DNA from: Sphingobacterium sp.
GTDB lineage: Bacteria > Bacteroidota > Bacteroidia > Sphingobacteriales > Sphingobacteriaceae
Length of the DNA: 36,412 nt
Direction: 5' to 3'
NCBI GenBank assembly: GCA_031277685.1
Contig: JAITLV010000190.1
Span: forward strand, 1 to 36,412
Shown: positions 1-9,094 of the stretch, one piece after another
How positions within the stretch are numbered: the stretch's first letter is position 1
Layout: each line of letters begins with the position of its first letter
Translations under genes and position numbers: made by a program
Notes under the pieces: generated by a model
The model's database searches: none
Seen by the model: the letters and a program-made list of their open reading frames with translations, nothing else
What the model was told of the DNA's origin: nothing

Positions 1-137
1 TGGGCTGTACATTCTTTATCGATCGCTACTCCGATGAGCAGGCGGAAGATATTGAACATTTGGAAGCCGGTGATATGGCGGATGTCAATGAGATGATTGC
101 TGAGGGTAAAGAGGAAGAAAGTGAAAATCGGAATTGA
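1..137 (+). CDS. 3' end of an unidentified gene
   Basis: The frame open from base 3 to the TGA at 135-137 gives the last 44 residues of a protein whose start lies outside the window. The tail begins GCTFFIDRYSDEQAED and is strongly acidic, ending in KEEESENRN. No domain can be named from so short a fragment. The TGA overlaps an ATG (TGATG at 135-139) that opens a 31-codon frame. I do not recognise the family. Confidence 0.5.
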   Translation, partial: GCTFFIDRYSDEQAEDIEHLEAGDMADVNEMIAEGKEEESENRN

Positions 138-232
138 TGGGCATTAGTTCGCTTCTGATCAATAAAGATAAGGTTCCTTTTGTGTTAAAACTGTTCGATA
201 GAGATTTGGTGCAAGCGATTATTAATCAGTAA
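137..232 (+). CDS. possible 31-residue small ORF overlapping the upstream stop
   Basis: An ATG overlaps the preceding TGA (TGATG), a typical arrangement for translational coupling. The frame runs 31 codons to TAA at 230-232 and encodes MGISSLLINKDKVPFVLKLF followed by DRDLVQAIINQ. It has no signal peptide or recognisable domain. The coupling is the only positive evidence, so it may be chance. About 90 bases separate it from the acyltransferase gene. Confidence 0.25.
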   Translation: MGISSLLINKDKVPFVLKLFDRDLVQAIINQ

Positions 233-323
233 TTTTAATATGGTTATATTTAAATAACCGTGCAAAAATATCGACAGAAATGTGTAAATTAACGGCACTA
301 ATCATTTTCTCTAAATCTAAAGA

Positions 324-1454
324 ATGGGTAAAGATTATCATAGTAAACCGGCCGACGCGCAGCTTTTGTCCAAGACCATCAATTTTCTCCGCTTCCCATT
401 AATCGTTGGAGTGGTATTTATTCATACCGATTTTTCTGATGTAGTTATTCGAGGAGTTAAAAGCATAAACCTGGTGAACTATCCCATTTTCTCATCTATT
501 TCTTTCCTGTTTTCTAAGGTCATTTTCGAAGTATGCGTACCGCTCTTTTTTTTTATTTCTGGTTTTTTGTTCTTTTACAAAACTGAACGTTTTTCATTTG
601 AAGTTTACCTTAAGAAATTAAAAGGACGCATTTACTCTTTACTAATTCCCTATATTTTTTGGAATCTTATCGTGCTGCTTTTCTTTTTCCTTGCACAGAC
701 CTTTCTCTCGGGTGGCTTAATGTCTGGAAGGAATAAATTAATTACATATTATAGTTTGACGGATTGTCTCTGGTCCTTTTGGGATACTTCACATATTAAC
801 CCTCATTTCGAAAAGACACTTCCCATTAATTCTCCATTTTGGTTTATACGGGATCTGATGGTGGTGATAGTCACATCACCCTTGCTTTATTTCCTCATCG
901 AAAAGCTAAAAGTTTATGCAGTTATATTTTTAGGTGTCTTGTGGGTTATCAATCCTTATTTTTACCAGCCGGGAATAAGCACAGTATCCTTCTTTTTCTT
1001 CGCCGCAGGAGCTTATTTTAGTATCAATAAAAAGAATTTTGTCGGAATACTGAAACCGTTACTGTATCAGTCAGGAGTACTGTATTTGTTATTGGTGATC
1101 GCCATGTTTTATTTCTTGGGCACCAATTGGTGGAACTATCTGTATTGTGCTGGAGTTATGACGGGCCTTGTCTTCGCTGTGGCCTTGTCCGCGCATTTTA
1201 TTGAAAAAGAAAAATGGCGAATGGCTCCTTTCTGGACGAATGGTAGTTTTTTCGTTTTTGCCTATCATCGTTTACCCTTGGTATTTGTGATCAAATTTTT
1301 ATTTACTTTGGTGCGTCCACATTCTGATGCAGCCTTGTTATTTTTATATGTAGCCTGTCCAACGATTATTATTGCATTGGGTTTGTTAAGCTTTGGGGTG
1401 ATGCGGTTCATTTTTCCTAAATTTACTGCTTTCATCTGTGGAGGACGTTATTAG
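324..1454 (+). CDS. acyltransferase-3 family integral membrane protein
   Basis: A 376-residue, very hydrophobic protein with about ten predicted membrane segments. It resembles the acyltransferase 3 (OafA/YrhL-like) family, whose members transfer acetyl or other acyl groups onto extracytoplasmic glycans. The family hallmark is a first membrane helix with an Arg and a downstream His; here NFLRFPLIVGVVFIHT supplies R23 and H34. A second loop holds PLFFFISGFLFF, also typical. Length fits the roughly 350-400 residues of single-domain members. The papain-fold peptidase gene follows after 6 bases, so the two are probably co-transcribed. Substrate cannot be read from sequence; a surface polysaccharide is a reasonable guess given the neighbourhood. 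Confidence 0.8.
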   Translation: MGKDYHSKPADAQLLSKTINFLRFPLIVGVVFIHTDFSDVVIRGVKSINLVNYPIFSSISFLFSKVIFEVCVPLFFFISGFLFFYKTERFSFEVYLKKLKGRIYSLLIPYIFWNLIVLLFFFLAQTFLSGGLMSGRNKLITYYSLTDCLWSFWDTSHINPHFEKTLPINSPFWFIRDLMVVIVTSPLLYFLIEKLKVYAVIFLGVLWVINPYFYQPGISTVSFFFFAAGAYFSINKKNFVGILKPLLYQSGVLYLLLVIAMFYFLGTNWWNYLYCAGVMTGLVFAVALSAHFIEKEKWRMAPFWTNGSFFVFAYHRLPLVFVIKFLFTLVRPHSDAALLFLYVACPTIIIALGLLSFGVMRFIFPKFTAFICGGRY

Positions 1455-1460
1455 ATTTTT

Positions 1461-2639
1461 ATGAAAAGATACAAGTGGATTAGTGGTTTGTTGGTAGTGG
1501 TCTGTATGGCACTGTTCGTGAGATATGGAATAAAATTATACAACAAAAGCCGGCAGAAGATGGTTAGATCTGAGCTGGTATTTACAGACATTATTAATTT
1601 GGGCTGTACTGCGATCAAAAATCAGGGGGCTTCAAATACCTGTTGGTCATATACCGGAAACTCATTTCTGGAATCGGAAATGCTGCGTATGGGCAAAAAA
1701 CCGATTGAAATCTCGCAGATTTATACAGCGCGCCAGGCTTATCTGGAGAAAGCGCGGACCTATTTTCGGCTTCATGGAGGACTGTCACTGAAAGAAGGGG
1801 GGCAGGTGCTCGATGTATTAAATACCTACCGTAAATATGGAGCAATGCCCAGATCTGCTTATTCGGGACTTCGGGGCAACGCGACTTACAATGATTTTCG
1901 CAAGCTGACACCGGCTTTGAATACCATGCTTAAGGTGTTGGTCAAAAACAAACGACTCAAATCAAATTGGGAGCAGGCCTATCGGGCGACAGTGGACGCC
2001 TATCTAGGCGAGTTACCTGCTACTTTTGATTATAACGGTACATCGTATACAGCACGTACATTTGCAGATCAGGTAATCGGAATAAATCCGGATGATTATG
2101 TTGGTTTGGCTTCTGTAACCGATCGACCTTATTATGCTCCATTTGTATTATTGGTGCCCGATAACTGGTCTTTTGATCGATTTTATAACGTACAGATGAA
2201 AGATCTTACCCTAATTATTGATCAGGCATTGGAGCAGGGATTTACAGTTGCTTGGACCACCGATATTTCGGACCCTGGCTTCTCTTGGAGATATGGGATT
2301 GCTTATGTCCCCGAGAAATCCGTTGATCAGATGACGGTAGAGGAAAAGAACAGGATGTTCGTAAAGCCGCCACGGGAAAAAAAGGTGTCCCCGGAAGAAA
2401 GGCAAGCTGCCTTTGACAATTGGGAAACGACCGATGATCATGCAATGCACATTGTTGGTCTTGCAAAAGATCAGCTGGGAAAAGAATACTATCGTGTTAA
2501 AAATTCCTGGGGAAAATCCAATGCATATAATGGATATCTATATGTATCTAAAGAGTTTGTCCGTTTTAAAACGCTAACATTGATGTTGCACAAAGCTGGT
2601 CTGAATCCGGATTTTAGATCGAAGCTGGGCCTGTCTTAA
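1461..2639 (+). CDS. membrane-anchored C1 (papain-fold, PepC-like) cysteine peptidase
   Basis: A 392-residue protein with an N-terminal hydrophobic anchor (about residues 7-22) followed by a papain-like catalytic domain. The active-site Gln and Cys are visible in AIKNQGASNTCWSYTG (Q55, C61). The catalytic His is in DDHAMHIVGL (H327) and the Asn in RVKNSWGKS (N348). The HAM and KNSWG context and the long gap between Cys and His resemble the bleomycin hydrolase/aminopeptidase C group (C1B) more than classical papain. Cytosolic PepC is usually near 450 residues and has no anchor, so this is a somewhat shorter, membrane-tethered version, likely facing the periplasm. It starts 6 bases after the acyltransferase stop. 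Confidence 0.82.
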   Translation: MKRYKWISGLLVVVCMALFVRYGIKLYNKSRQKMVRSELVFTDIINLGCTAIKNQGASNTCWSYTGNSFLESEMLRMGKKPIEISQIYTARQAYLEKARTYFRLHGGLSLKEGGQVLDVLNTYRKYGAMPRSAYSGLRGNATYNDFRKLTPALNTMLKVLVKNKRLKSNWEQAYRATVDAYLGELPATFDYNGTSYTARTFADQVIGINPDDYVGLASVTDRPYYAPFVLLVPDNWSFDRFYNVQMKDLTLIIDQALEQGFTVAWTTDISDPGFSWRYGIAYVPEKSVDQMTVEEKNRMFVKPPREKKVSPEERQAAFDNWETTDDHAMHIVGLAKDQLGKEYYRVKNSWGKSNAYNGYLYVSKEFVRFKTLTLMLHKAGLNPDFRSKLGLS

Positions 2640-2684
2640 TTTTAATTCCCAAGTCTTTCCATATTTCACATCGAAGTTTGTGGT

Positions 2685-3473
2685 ATGGAAAACAATAAAC
2701 TTACTTTTCAATCCTTAAGGACATGGTTATTCCTATGTGCTATGTCTATTTCAATTACAACTTTTGCGCAAGACAATAAATCGCTACCGGACAAAGTGCA
2801 TCATGCCGAACCTTTATATAATGATCTGGTCCGGGATCTTGGCGCACGTAAAGGGGAGAAGGAATTTAATGTGGGTGCGGATATCAAAAAAATGCATTCC
2901 GCCGATGAGTATGGTTATTTAATGGAATATGAATTTGCGCCTATAGATCGATTGGGACTGGAAGCGGAGACAGATTTTGCGTATTCAAAAAGTCACATGA
3001 CCAATGTATCCTCAAGCAATCAATTGGAACGATTGCGTTTATCTTCGCAATATTCTTTTTATGTTTCCAAAAAACATGCAACAACTTTAGCTGTTGGATA
3101 TACGCAGATCTTTAATTTTGTCGATGGGGGGACAGCTTTTAACCCATTCTTTATTGCCGCCAAAAACTGGAACAGCAATTGGCATGCATTGGTTTATACA
3201 GGACCAGAATTGGCGTATCATTATGCATCATCAAAAACGGATATGACCTGGCAAATGAATACCTCATTTCATTATACCATACCGCAGACAGATCACTTTA
3301 TCGGAGTGGAAGTCAATCAGGAAATTTCTTCTGCGGGCATTGAGACTGTCCTGCACCCTCAGATCAAGCTGGGGCTCAGCAACCAATTGGCTATTGGTAT
3401 GGCGGTCGGACTGCCAATTAGCGGGCATGAAAAAGCCCTTAGCTCATTTTGGCGGTTAATTTATCAGCTATAA
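2685..3473 (+). CDS. exported protein, predicted outer-membrane beta-barrel
   Basis: 262 residues. An N-terminal segment (WLFLCAMSISITTFAQ) is a clear signal peptide ending near residue 28. The mature part begins with a motif-like stretch HAEPLYNDLVRDLGARKGEK, then alternates short hydrophobic and polar residues as in beta-barrel strands, with paired aromatics near strand ends. I have an impression that the HAEPL..DL.RDLGARKGE motif recurs in uncharacterised Bacteroidota proteins, but I cannot name a function. It lies 45 bases after the peptidase gene and may share its transcript. No catalytic residues are evident. Confidence 0.7.
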   Translation: MENNKLTFQSLRTWLFLCAMSISITTFAQDNKSLPDKVHHAEPLYNDLVRDLGARKGEKEFNVGADIKKMHSADEYGYLMEYEFAPIDRLGLEAETDFAYSKSHMTNVSSSNQLERLRLSSQYSFYVSKKHATTLAVGYTQIFNFVDGGTAFNPFFIAAKNWNSNWHALVYTGPELAYHYASSKTDMTWQMNTSFHYTIPQTDHFIGVEVNQEISSAGIETVLHPQIKLGLSNQLAIGMAVGLPISGHEKALSSFWRLIYQL

Positions 3474-3644
3474 TATCGTATCATGCGTATGGCCTATGTT
3501 TTTTGAAACAGATATATTCATTTGTGCCTGTGTAGGGTAAATCTGGGGATCAGAAAAACTTTTTTTGTGAAATTGTGGCAACAATTAACTCGTTTTTTAA
3601 CCTATAATTAGCTGTGAAATAATTATATTTGGTCATCCATATTA

Positions 3645-6632
3645 TTGAATATTTCTACTGTGTTTTCAAGAACGCTTAAATTATTACTTTTAGTTATTGC
3701 TATTGTTTTGTCCTTTTCAAATCGGACATGGGCTTCAAATTATCATGAAATTCAAATAATCCCGGGTATAGATTCTTATCATACCAATATAGAGTCGGCA
3801 ACAAAGGATAGTCAGGGTTTTATTTGGTTTATAGCAGGAAGTCTGTTGTATCGCTATGACGGCATTTCGATCAAACCTTTCCATGAATTGTATAAAGGCC
3901 CGCTATATTTTACTGAGGTAAACAAACTGATGGCGGATAGACAAGGTCGTTTGTGGCTCGAAACGAGAAATGGTTTACTGATTTTTGATACTCAAAAGTG
4001 GAAATTTATAAAGGATGCTGAATTTGCTAAAGGTCTTTGGGGGGAAGATGTTATCGCCATGTTTGATCAACAGGACAAACAATATATTGCAACAAGATCT
4101 GGAATATTATGGCAGATAAATGGGACGAAAAAGAGAGAGCTACTGAAGTTTAATCGAACAATAAGTGAGCTTCGACGTCCTTTAGGCAAGCGTTTGATTG
4201 CCGATAAGGACCGCCTATGGTTTGCCTATAACGAGCAGCTGTTTTTTATGGATTTAAACGCGGGGCATATTCAGCGATTTAGTATACCAAAAAATATTTA
4301 TCGGCAATTGGATGATATCTTTTTGCTTGACAAAGGGCTGCTATTGCGTAACTATGGACTTGGTTACTTGACCTTCGACGGTGCTCGTTTTAAGAAAGCC
4401 AGTCCAAAGGGATTATCTTTGGGAGACATGCGGGATTGGGGGCATTGGTCTTTTGCCGAAGGAAATAAGATTGTCTTTCTTTTTGAAGATAGCCGCTATT
4501 TCGAATTTGAGGCGGATTTGAAAATGACGCCACTTTCGGCCGATAAACATTATATCAGTAGGGAACTATTGAAAAGCAAACTAAACCAAATCGTCTTTAA
4601 TGCAAATGAAGGTCTTTGTGCAACGGAAAAAGGATTATATAGTCTTTCCAAAACGGACTTCGATATTCAATACTGGAATACAGGGACCGCCAGGGCGATT
4701 ACAAAACAGCAGCGCACGTATTACATCGGCGGATATGCGCCATTAAAGTCCTTTCTGCCCTATAATCCTTCCATTAGGGCCGTGGCGCCACTGAACAATT
4801 ATTATGCCTTCCTTACGATTAACCAGGACTCTTCACTGGTAGGACTTGAAAGTGATTTTCTAGGGCTTTTAGTCAATGGACAGTTTAATCGGGTACCTTA
4901 TTACAAACGTAAAGGAATACGTGAAGAACTGTCGCCCATGGTATTTAGTCTATGTCATTATCGGGAAAACCAATATTTAATTGGTACTTATAGCGGTATT
5001 TGGATTTATGATCTGCAGACAAAAGAGGTGGTTCCATTACGGGATAAAAATGGTCTCGCCGTGGGCATCGGGCAACGGATAAATGCTGTGCAATGGAGAA
5101 ATGAAACGCTATCTTTTTCTTCCGAAAACGGTTACTTTGAGCTAACGGCAGGCCATCTACAGAAAGTTTTTCCTCAAAATGGAGAGAAGCTTAATGTATT
5201 TGCACATACGTTTAGAGATAATAAAATCTATTTGGCGACAAAAGGTAAAGGGCTGATTGTCATTGAAGCTAAAAACGGCAAAATTTTAAATTATTCGCTT
5301 GAAAATGGATTGGCGAGTAATATTGTCTTTAGTATGGCATGGGTCAACAATCTATTGTTTTTAGGAACATTTAAAGGATTGTCTGTTTGGGATGGGAAAA
5401 CGTTTTACAGCGCTTATAGCATGCAAGGCCTACCTTTTGAGGAATTTAATCAGCCATCAATATACTATGATCAGTCTACAAAACAGCTATTAATGGGAGG
5501 GGTGCTGGGCTGTTTTGCAATTAACCCACAAAATTTTCTGGCTAGTCTGAAACGACAGGAGGTGCCTCAACCTGTGCTAGCTTCGGTGATTGTTGGTAAC
5601 AGTGCAAGCAACATTACACGATCCTACACACCATCTGCTGCGCAAGATACAATTTTGCTCGACGAACAGGCGGTATTTGTTAATTTGAAACTGGCTAAAA
5701 TTGATAGTTATAAGAATAATTATAAAACCTATTTTCGTTTACGGCCCGTAGTAAAGACTTTTCAGGAACTGACAACTTCTGGCCAGATCAATCTATCGGA
5801 TTTAAAGACTGGTGAATATGAAGTTGAAGTCAAGACGTTAAGCGACAATGGTTTATCTACGAAAACCAGAACTTGGTTGCTTTACAAAAAACCTCGCTTT
5901 TATGAGATGCAAATCTTTTATGTTTTCTTGACATTTGCTACAGGTTCTGGCATCTATATGCTTACAATTGCCAGATCGTCCCAGCTCAAACGTGATAAAA
6001 AGCTGCGGTTGGAGCTTTCACGCGATCTGCACGATGAAGTGGGAGGACTTTTAACGGGAATATCAATGCAGACCGATCTGCTTTCTATGAGTCAGCAACA
6101 TGCTTTAGCCAATAAATCATTGGATAAAATAGCTGGGTATAGCCGCGAGGCAGTGCAAACAATGGATGATATTATTTGGGCAATTGACTCACGAAATAAC
6201 AGTCAGGGGAGTCTAGAGGATAGAATGAAATTTCTGACCGAACAGTTGCTAACTTCGCAAGGCATTGAGGTCGTCTTTGATACTGAAATCCATACTGCTC
6301 GTCAGCTCCCTCAATATATCCGTCAAAATGTGTACCTCATTTTTAAAGAAGCCTTACACAATATCTGTAAGCATAGTGCATCTGCCGATGTCCGGATATT
6401 CTTGCAGATTGATCACAACATGCTCGACCTTGAAATCTCCAACACCCTTGTCGATTTAAATAGTGACGATAAGGGCAAGAAAAACTTTCGAAAAGGACAA
6501 GGGACCACCAATATGGAACGACGTGCTGAATCAATTGGTGCAAAAGTAACAGTCGTGAAATCCTTCACAAACTATACGGTACATTTAACAGCTAATCTCA
6601 AATTTCGTAAACTTTTCTCCGACCTATTTTGA
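3645..6632 (+). CDS. two-component sensor histidine kinase with beta-propeller (Reg_prop-like) sensor domain
   Basis: 995 residues. A signal/anchor segment is followed by about 700 residues of repeating short beta motifs (RQGRLWLETRNGLLIFD, VNNLLFLGTFKGLSVWDG) that match the two-propeller periplasmic sensors of Bacteroidota kinases. One membrane helix follows near residues 757-778. The dimerisation/phospho-acceptor domain is HisKA_3 type, with H796 in RDLHDEVGG, and the HATPase domain has the N box in FKEALHNICKHS and a glycine motif in KGQGTTNMERR. Unlike hybrid HTCS regulators it carries no receiver or AraC output domain; its partner is probably the NarL-type regulator two genes downstream. 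The start is TTG at 3645 or GTG at 3660; no in-frame ATG gives a better signal peptide. Confidence 0.9.
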   Translation: MNISTVFSRTLKLLLLVIAIVLSFSNRTWASNYHEIQIIPGIDSYHTNIESATKDSQGFIWFIAGSLLYRYDGISIKPFHELYKGPLYFTEVNKLMADRQGRLWLETRNGLLIFDTQKWKFIKDAEFAKGLWGEDVIAMFDQQDKQYIATRSGILWQINGTKKRELLKFNRTISELRRPLGKRLIADKDRLWFAYNEQLFFMDLNAGHIQRFSIPKNIYRQLDDIFLLDKGLLLRNYGLGYLTFDGARFKKASPKGLSLGDMRDWGHWSFAEGNKIVFLFEDSRYFEFEADLKMTPLSADKHYISRELLKSKLNQIVFNANEGLCATEKGLYSLSKTDFDIQYWNTGTARAITKQQRTYYIGGYAPLKSFLPYNPSIRAVAPLNNYYAFLTINQDSSLVGLESDFLGLLVNGQFNRVPYYKRKGIREELSPMVFSLCHYRENQYLIGTYSGIWIYDLQTKEVVPLRDKNGLAVGIGQRINAVQWRNETLSFSSENGYFELTAGHLQKVFPQNGEKLNVFAHTFRDNKIYLATKGKGLIVIEAKNGKILNYSLENGLASNIVFSMAWVNNLLFLGTFKGLSVWDGKTFYSAYSMQGLPFEEFNQPSIYYDQSTKQLLMGGVLGCFAINPQNFLASLKRQEVPQPVLASVIVGNSASNITRSYTPSAAQDTILLDEQAVFVNLKLAKIDSYKNNYKTYFRLRPVVKTFQELTTSGQINLSDLKTGEYEVEVKTLSDNGLSTKTRTWLLYKKPRFYEMQIFYVFLTFATGSGIYMLTIARSSQLKRDKKLRLELSRDLHDEVGGLLTGISMQTDLLSMSQQHALANKSLDKIAGYSREAVQTMDDIIWAIDSRNNSQGSLEDRMKFLTEQLLTSQGIEVVFDTEIHTARQLPQYIRQNVYLIFKEALHNICKHSASADVRIFLQIDHNMLDLEISNTLVDLNSDDKGKKNFRKGQGTTNMERRAESIGAKVTVVKSFTNYTVHLTANLKFRKLFSDLF

Positions 6633-6637
6633 CCATT

Positions 6638-7414
6638 ATGGCACATGCAAATACACAATTTTTGATAAGTATCGGTTTTGCTTTGATAGGCGGAGTCATT
6701 TGTATGATAGGATTGCTTATGCGTGTTTTACTCTACTACATCAATAAGGATCGTAGTAACCTCCTGTTGTGTATTGGTGTAATGGCGCTTATTTGGCATG
6801 TTTTTATTTACTGTATGATTTATACGGGCCAAATTCAATACTATCCACGGATATATAATAAGGGTATTCCTTTTTATTATCTTGTTGCCCCGTGTTTTTA
6901 TTTTTATGTCAGGCTAAAATTGAAACCCCATGCGCCGTTGCCAAAGTATTGGTGGCTAAATCTCATTCCCTTTTTCTTTGGGTTAATCGATGTGATCCCC
7001 TATGCCATTGCGCCGCTGCAGCAACAGAAAGATTTACTACGCCTTCTAGTGGAAGATGTGCCGATGGGATTTAGACACAACTTTGGTTTTGTGGATCAAC
7101 AGTTACACTATATTTTGCGCTTTTCGCTGGCGATATGTTATGCAATAGGGCAATGGCGAATGCTTTACGTAGCCGAGGGGATAGAAAAGAATGTAAAAAA
7201 GGATGTCTTGCTTTTTAATAATATTTATACAGCATACCTGGTATTACAGTGTAGCATGGTTGTCGCAATCGTTTTTAATACGATACAAGAGGCCTATATT
7301 CTTAAAAGCTTAGATAAGTTGGTCTGGGTGAGTTTATGCTACATGTTGTTCAGTATATGGTTTGTTGTCGATACCTTCAGAAAGGTTAGATCAGCCCGGA
7401 AATCAAACAATTAA
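6638..7414 (+). CDS. seven-helix-like integral membrane protein, possible sensory partner
   Basis: About 258 residues with six or seven predicted membrane segments. The frame extends back to a TTG at 6629, but the ATG at 6638, 5 bases after the kinase stop, is the better start. The region GIPFYYLVAPCFYFYVRLKLKP resembles the membrane half of Bacteroidota AraC-type regulators that have an N-terminal helix bundle, yet the protein stops after the last helix with a short basic tail (RKVRSARKSNN) and no helix-turn-helix. It is wedged between a kinase and its likely response regulator, so a role in signal input is plausible. That role is inference; nothing catalytic is visible. Confidence 0.7.
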   Translation: MAHANTQFLISIGFALIGGVICMIGLLMRVLLYYINKDRSNLLLCIGVMALIWHVFIYCMIYTGQIQYYPRIYNKGIPFYYLVAPCFYFYVRLKLKPHAPLPKYWWLNLIPFFFGLIDVIPYAIAPLQQQKDLLRLLVEDVPMGFRHNFGFVDQQLHYILRFSLAICYAIGQWRMLYVAEGIEKNVKKDVLLFNNIYTAYLVLQCSMVVAIVFNTIQEAYILKSLDKLVWVSLCYMLFSIWFVVDTFRKVRSARKSNN

Positions 7415-7431
7415 ACTGCCATTATTTGTAT

Positions 7432-8085
7432 ATGTCAAACACACAAAAATATAAACTCGCTATTGTTGAGGACCGCGAACCAGTTTTGGAATCGTTAAAA
7501 GCTTTTTTTGACAGTGTGACACAATTTGATCTGGTTGCCATTGCCCAAGATTTTGATGAACTGCTTTCTTTAGAGTGGGGACCCGAATCGCTAGATCTTT
7601 TGCTTTGTGATATAGGTTTGCCTAAAAAGAATGGAATAGAAATCACTTGGTTTATAAAGAGAAAATATCCACATATTCAGATCGTCATGTTTACGGTATT
7701 TGACGACAAAGATCATGTCTTCCAGGCACTGTGTGCGGGGGCATCTGGTTATTTACTCAAAAGTACTCCCTTGCCTCAGATGCATCAGATGTTGGTTGAG
7801 GTGATGCAAGGTGGCTCGGTGATGAGTCCTCAAGTTGCACGTTTGGTTGTCGCCCATTTCAACCCTGCTTTGAACCAAAAAAGTGATTATAAACACACAG
7901 AGCAGCTGACGCCTCGCGAGATTGAAATTGTATCCTTACTCCAACAGGGATATTCATACAAGAAAGTTGCGGAAGCAGCTTTTATAAGCATCGATACGGT
8001 TAAGTTTCATATTAGGAACATTTACGGCAAACTACAAATTAATAGCCGTGCCGAGTTGATGTTAAAATATAATTGGCCGGTTTAA
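7432..8085 (+). CDS. NarL/FixJ-family response regulator
   Basis: 217 residues from the ATG at 7432; the frame also reaches a TTG at 7426, which is less likely. The receiver domain has the acidic pocket in IVEDREPV, phospho-acceptor D60 in LLCDIGLPKKNG, the switch Thr in VMFTVFDD and the conserved Lys in GYLLKSTP. A LuxR-type helix-turn-helix follows (LTPREIEIVSLLQQGYS through SIDTVKFHIRNIYGKL). HisKA_3 kinases normally pair with NarL-type regulators, so this is the probable partner of the propeller kinase upstream. It lies 17 bases after the membrane protein and is the last gene of that operon. Its targets are unknown; the polysaccharide operon 248 bases downstream is an obvious candidate. 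Confidence 0.93.
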   Translation: MSNTQKYKLAIVEDREPVLESLKAFFDSVTQFDLVAIAQDFDELLSLEWGPESLDLLLCDIGLPKKNGIEITWFIKRKYPHIQIVMFTVFDDKDHVFQALCAGASGYLLKSTPLPQMHQMLVEVMQGGSVMSPQVARLVVAHFNPALNQKSDYKHTEQLTPREIEIVSLLQQGYSYKKVAEAAFISIDTVKFHIRNIYGKLQINSRAELMLKYNWPV

Positions 8086-8333
8086 TTATCTGTTAATTCT
8101 ATTTTGACTTACATGGGCTTTCCTCTCATGAATCGAAAGATTTGTTAATCCATCGGTAATAGAATCGTGATCGATTCTCATCTTCTAAAAGAAGATTCTA
8201 GCTAATCGATAATTGCATGTTCAATAGTTAATTTTTTTTGAAAAACCACCCTTTGGGGTGGGTAAAACCTCTGTGCTGATTTTTAAGTTTGTGAGGCCAT
8301 TTCTAGAATATCTTAATCTATTTAAATAAAAGT
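8086..8333 (+). promoter_or_regulatory. hairpin-rich leader or terminator region upstream of the polysaccharide locus
   Basis: This gap contains three inverted repeats: AGAATCG-TGAT-CGATTCT at 8161-8178, TCTTCT-AAA-AGAAGA at 8181-8195 and the GC-rich CCACCC-TTTG-GGGTGG at 8246-8261. None is followed on the + strand by a clean T-run; a T8 run at 8232-8239 lies just before the third. They could terminate the regulator operon, form a 5' leader of the next operon, or bind a regulator. I do not recognise a known riboswitch class. Confidence 0.4.
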
Positions 8334-9068
8334 ATGCAAACCGATAATCTCAAATCTGATCATTCAAAGGTGTATTCTGTATTGCATGCAGATAGTGATC
8401 TGCTGATGCGAAAAATAATATCCAATGTTTTTTCCAATACGGCCTTTCAGCTAGATTCTGCTGCGAATGGTAGAGAGGCTTTCGCTCTTTTAGAGGCAAA
8501 GGGCTATCAATACGATATCGTAATTACTGAAATGCATATGCAATATGCGAATGGGTATGAGATTGTCAATAAGGTCATGAAGGAATCCCCGAATACAAGA
8601 ACGATTATTACCTCCAATATGAGTTATCTGCATATCCGCGAGGGACTGGAAATTATTCGCGAAGACTGTTTTAAAAAGCCGCTTGTGGTAGGAAAATTAC
8701 TGGAAAGGGTTAAATGTATTGTGAGGCAGGGGGATAACTTTGCAGATCAAGGAGACCGGCAAGTGCCAGATCTGCCCGTGCCGTTCGAAAACCATAACCA
8801 AAGCCTGCCCTTGAAAATTGATCTCAATGTACCGGATGATTTGTCCCTGGAGTTGTTGCAGGAAGATCTGTCTGAACAGGTCGTGTATACATCCAACGAG
8901 GATGAATTTACAGCTGTTTTTCAGGAGTCGGCGATAAACGAGCTTGCAGTGGCTGAATTTGTTGCTCAGGAAGAAACGTTGTCTATCGATGTTATGGCTG
9001 TAATCGAGGATGTGCTGACTGCTCCCAAACAGAAAACAGCAGTAATTTCCGGCAACCGCTGGTGGTAA
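8334..9068 (+). CDS. receiver-domain protein with Glu at the phospho-acceptor site and a long acidic tail
   Basis: 244 residues. Residues 13-130 form a CheY-like receiver domain, recognisable from an acidic patch (HADSDLL), the strand DIVITEMHMQYANGYE, a T/S switch (IITSNMS) and the FKKP lysine. The position that is Asp in phosphorylatable receivers is Glu (E66), which in other proteins often mimics or replaces phosphorylation. Residues 131-244 are acidic, have no DNA-binding or enzymatic domain I can identify, and end in GNRWW. It is the first gene of the polysaccharide locus, 26 bases before the actin-like gene. A scaffold or switch function is more likely than transcription control. Inference: it acts with the actin-like and HEAT-like proteins. 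Confidence 0.8.
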   Translation: MQTDNLKSDHSKVYSVLHADSDLLMRKIISNVFSNTAFQLDSAANGREAFALLEAKGYQYDIVITEMHMQYANGYEIVNKVMKESPNTRTIITSNMSYLHIREGLEIIREDCFKKPLVVGKLLERVKCIVRQGDNFADQGDRQVPDLPVPFENHNQSLPLKIDLNVPDDLSLELLQEDLSEQVVYTSNEDEFTAVFQESAINELAVAEFVAQEETLSIDVMAVIEDVLTAPKQKTAVISGNRWW

Positions 9069-9094
9069 TTAATCAATAGACAGTTAAAAATAAT

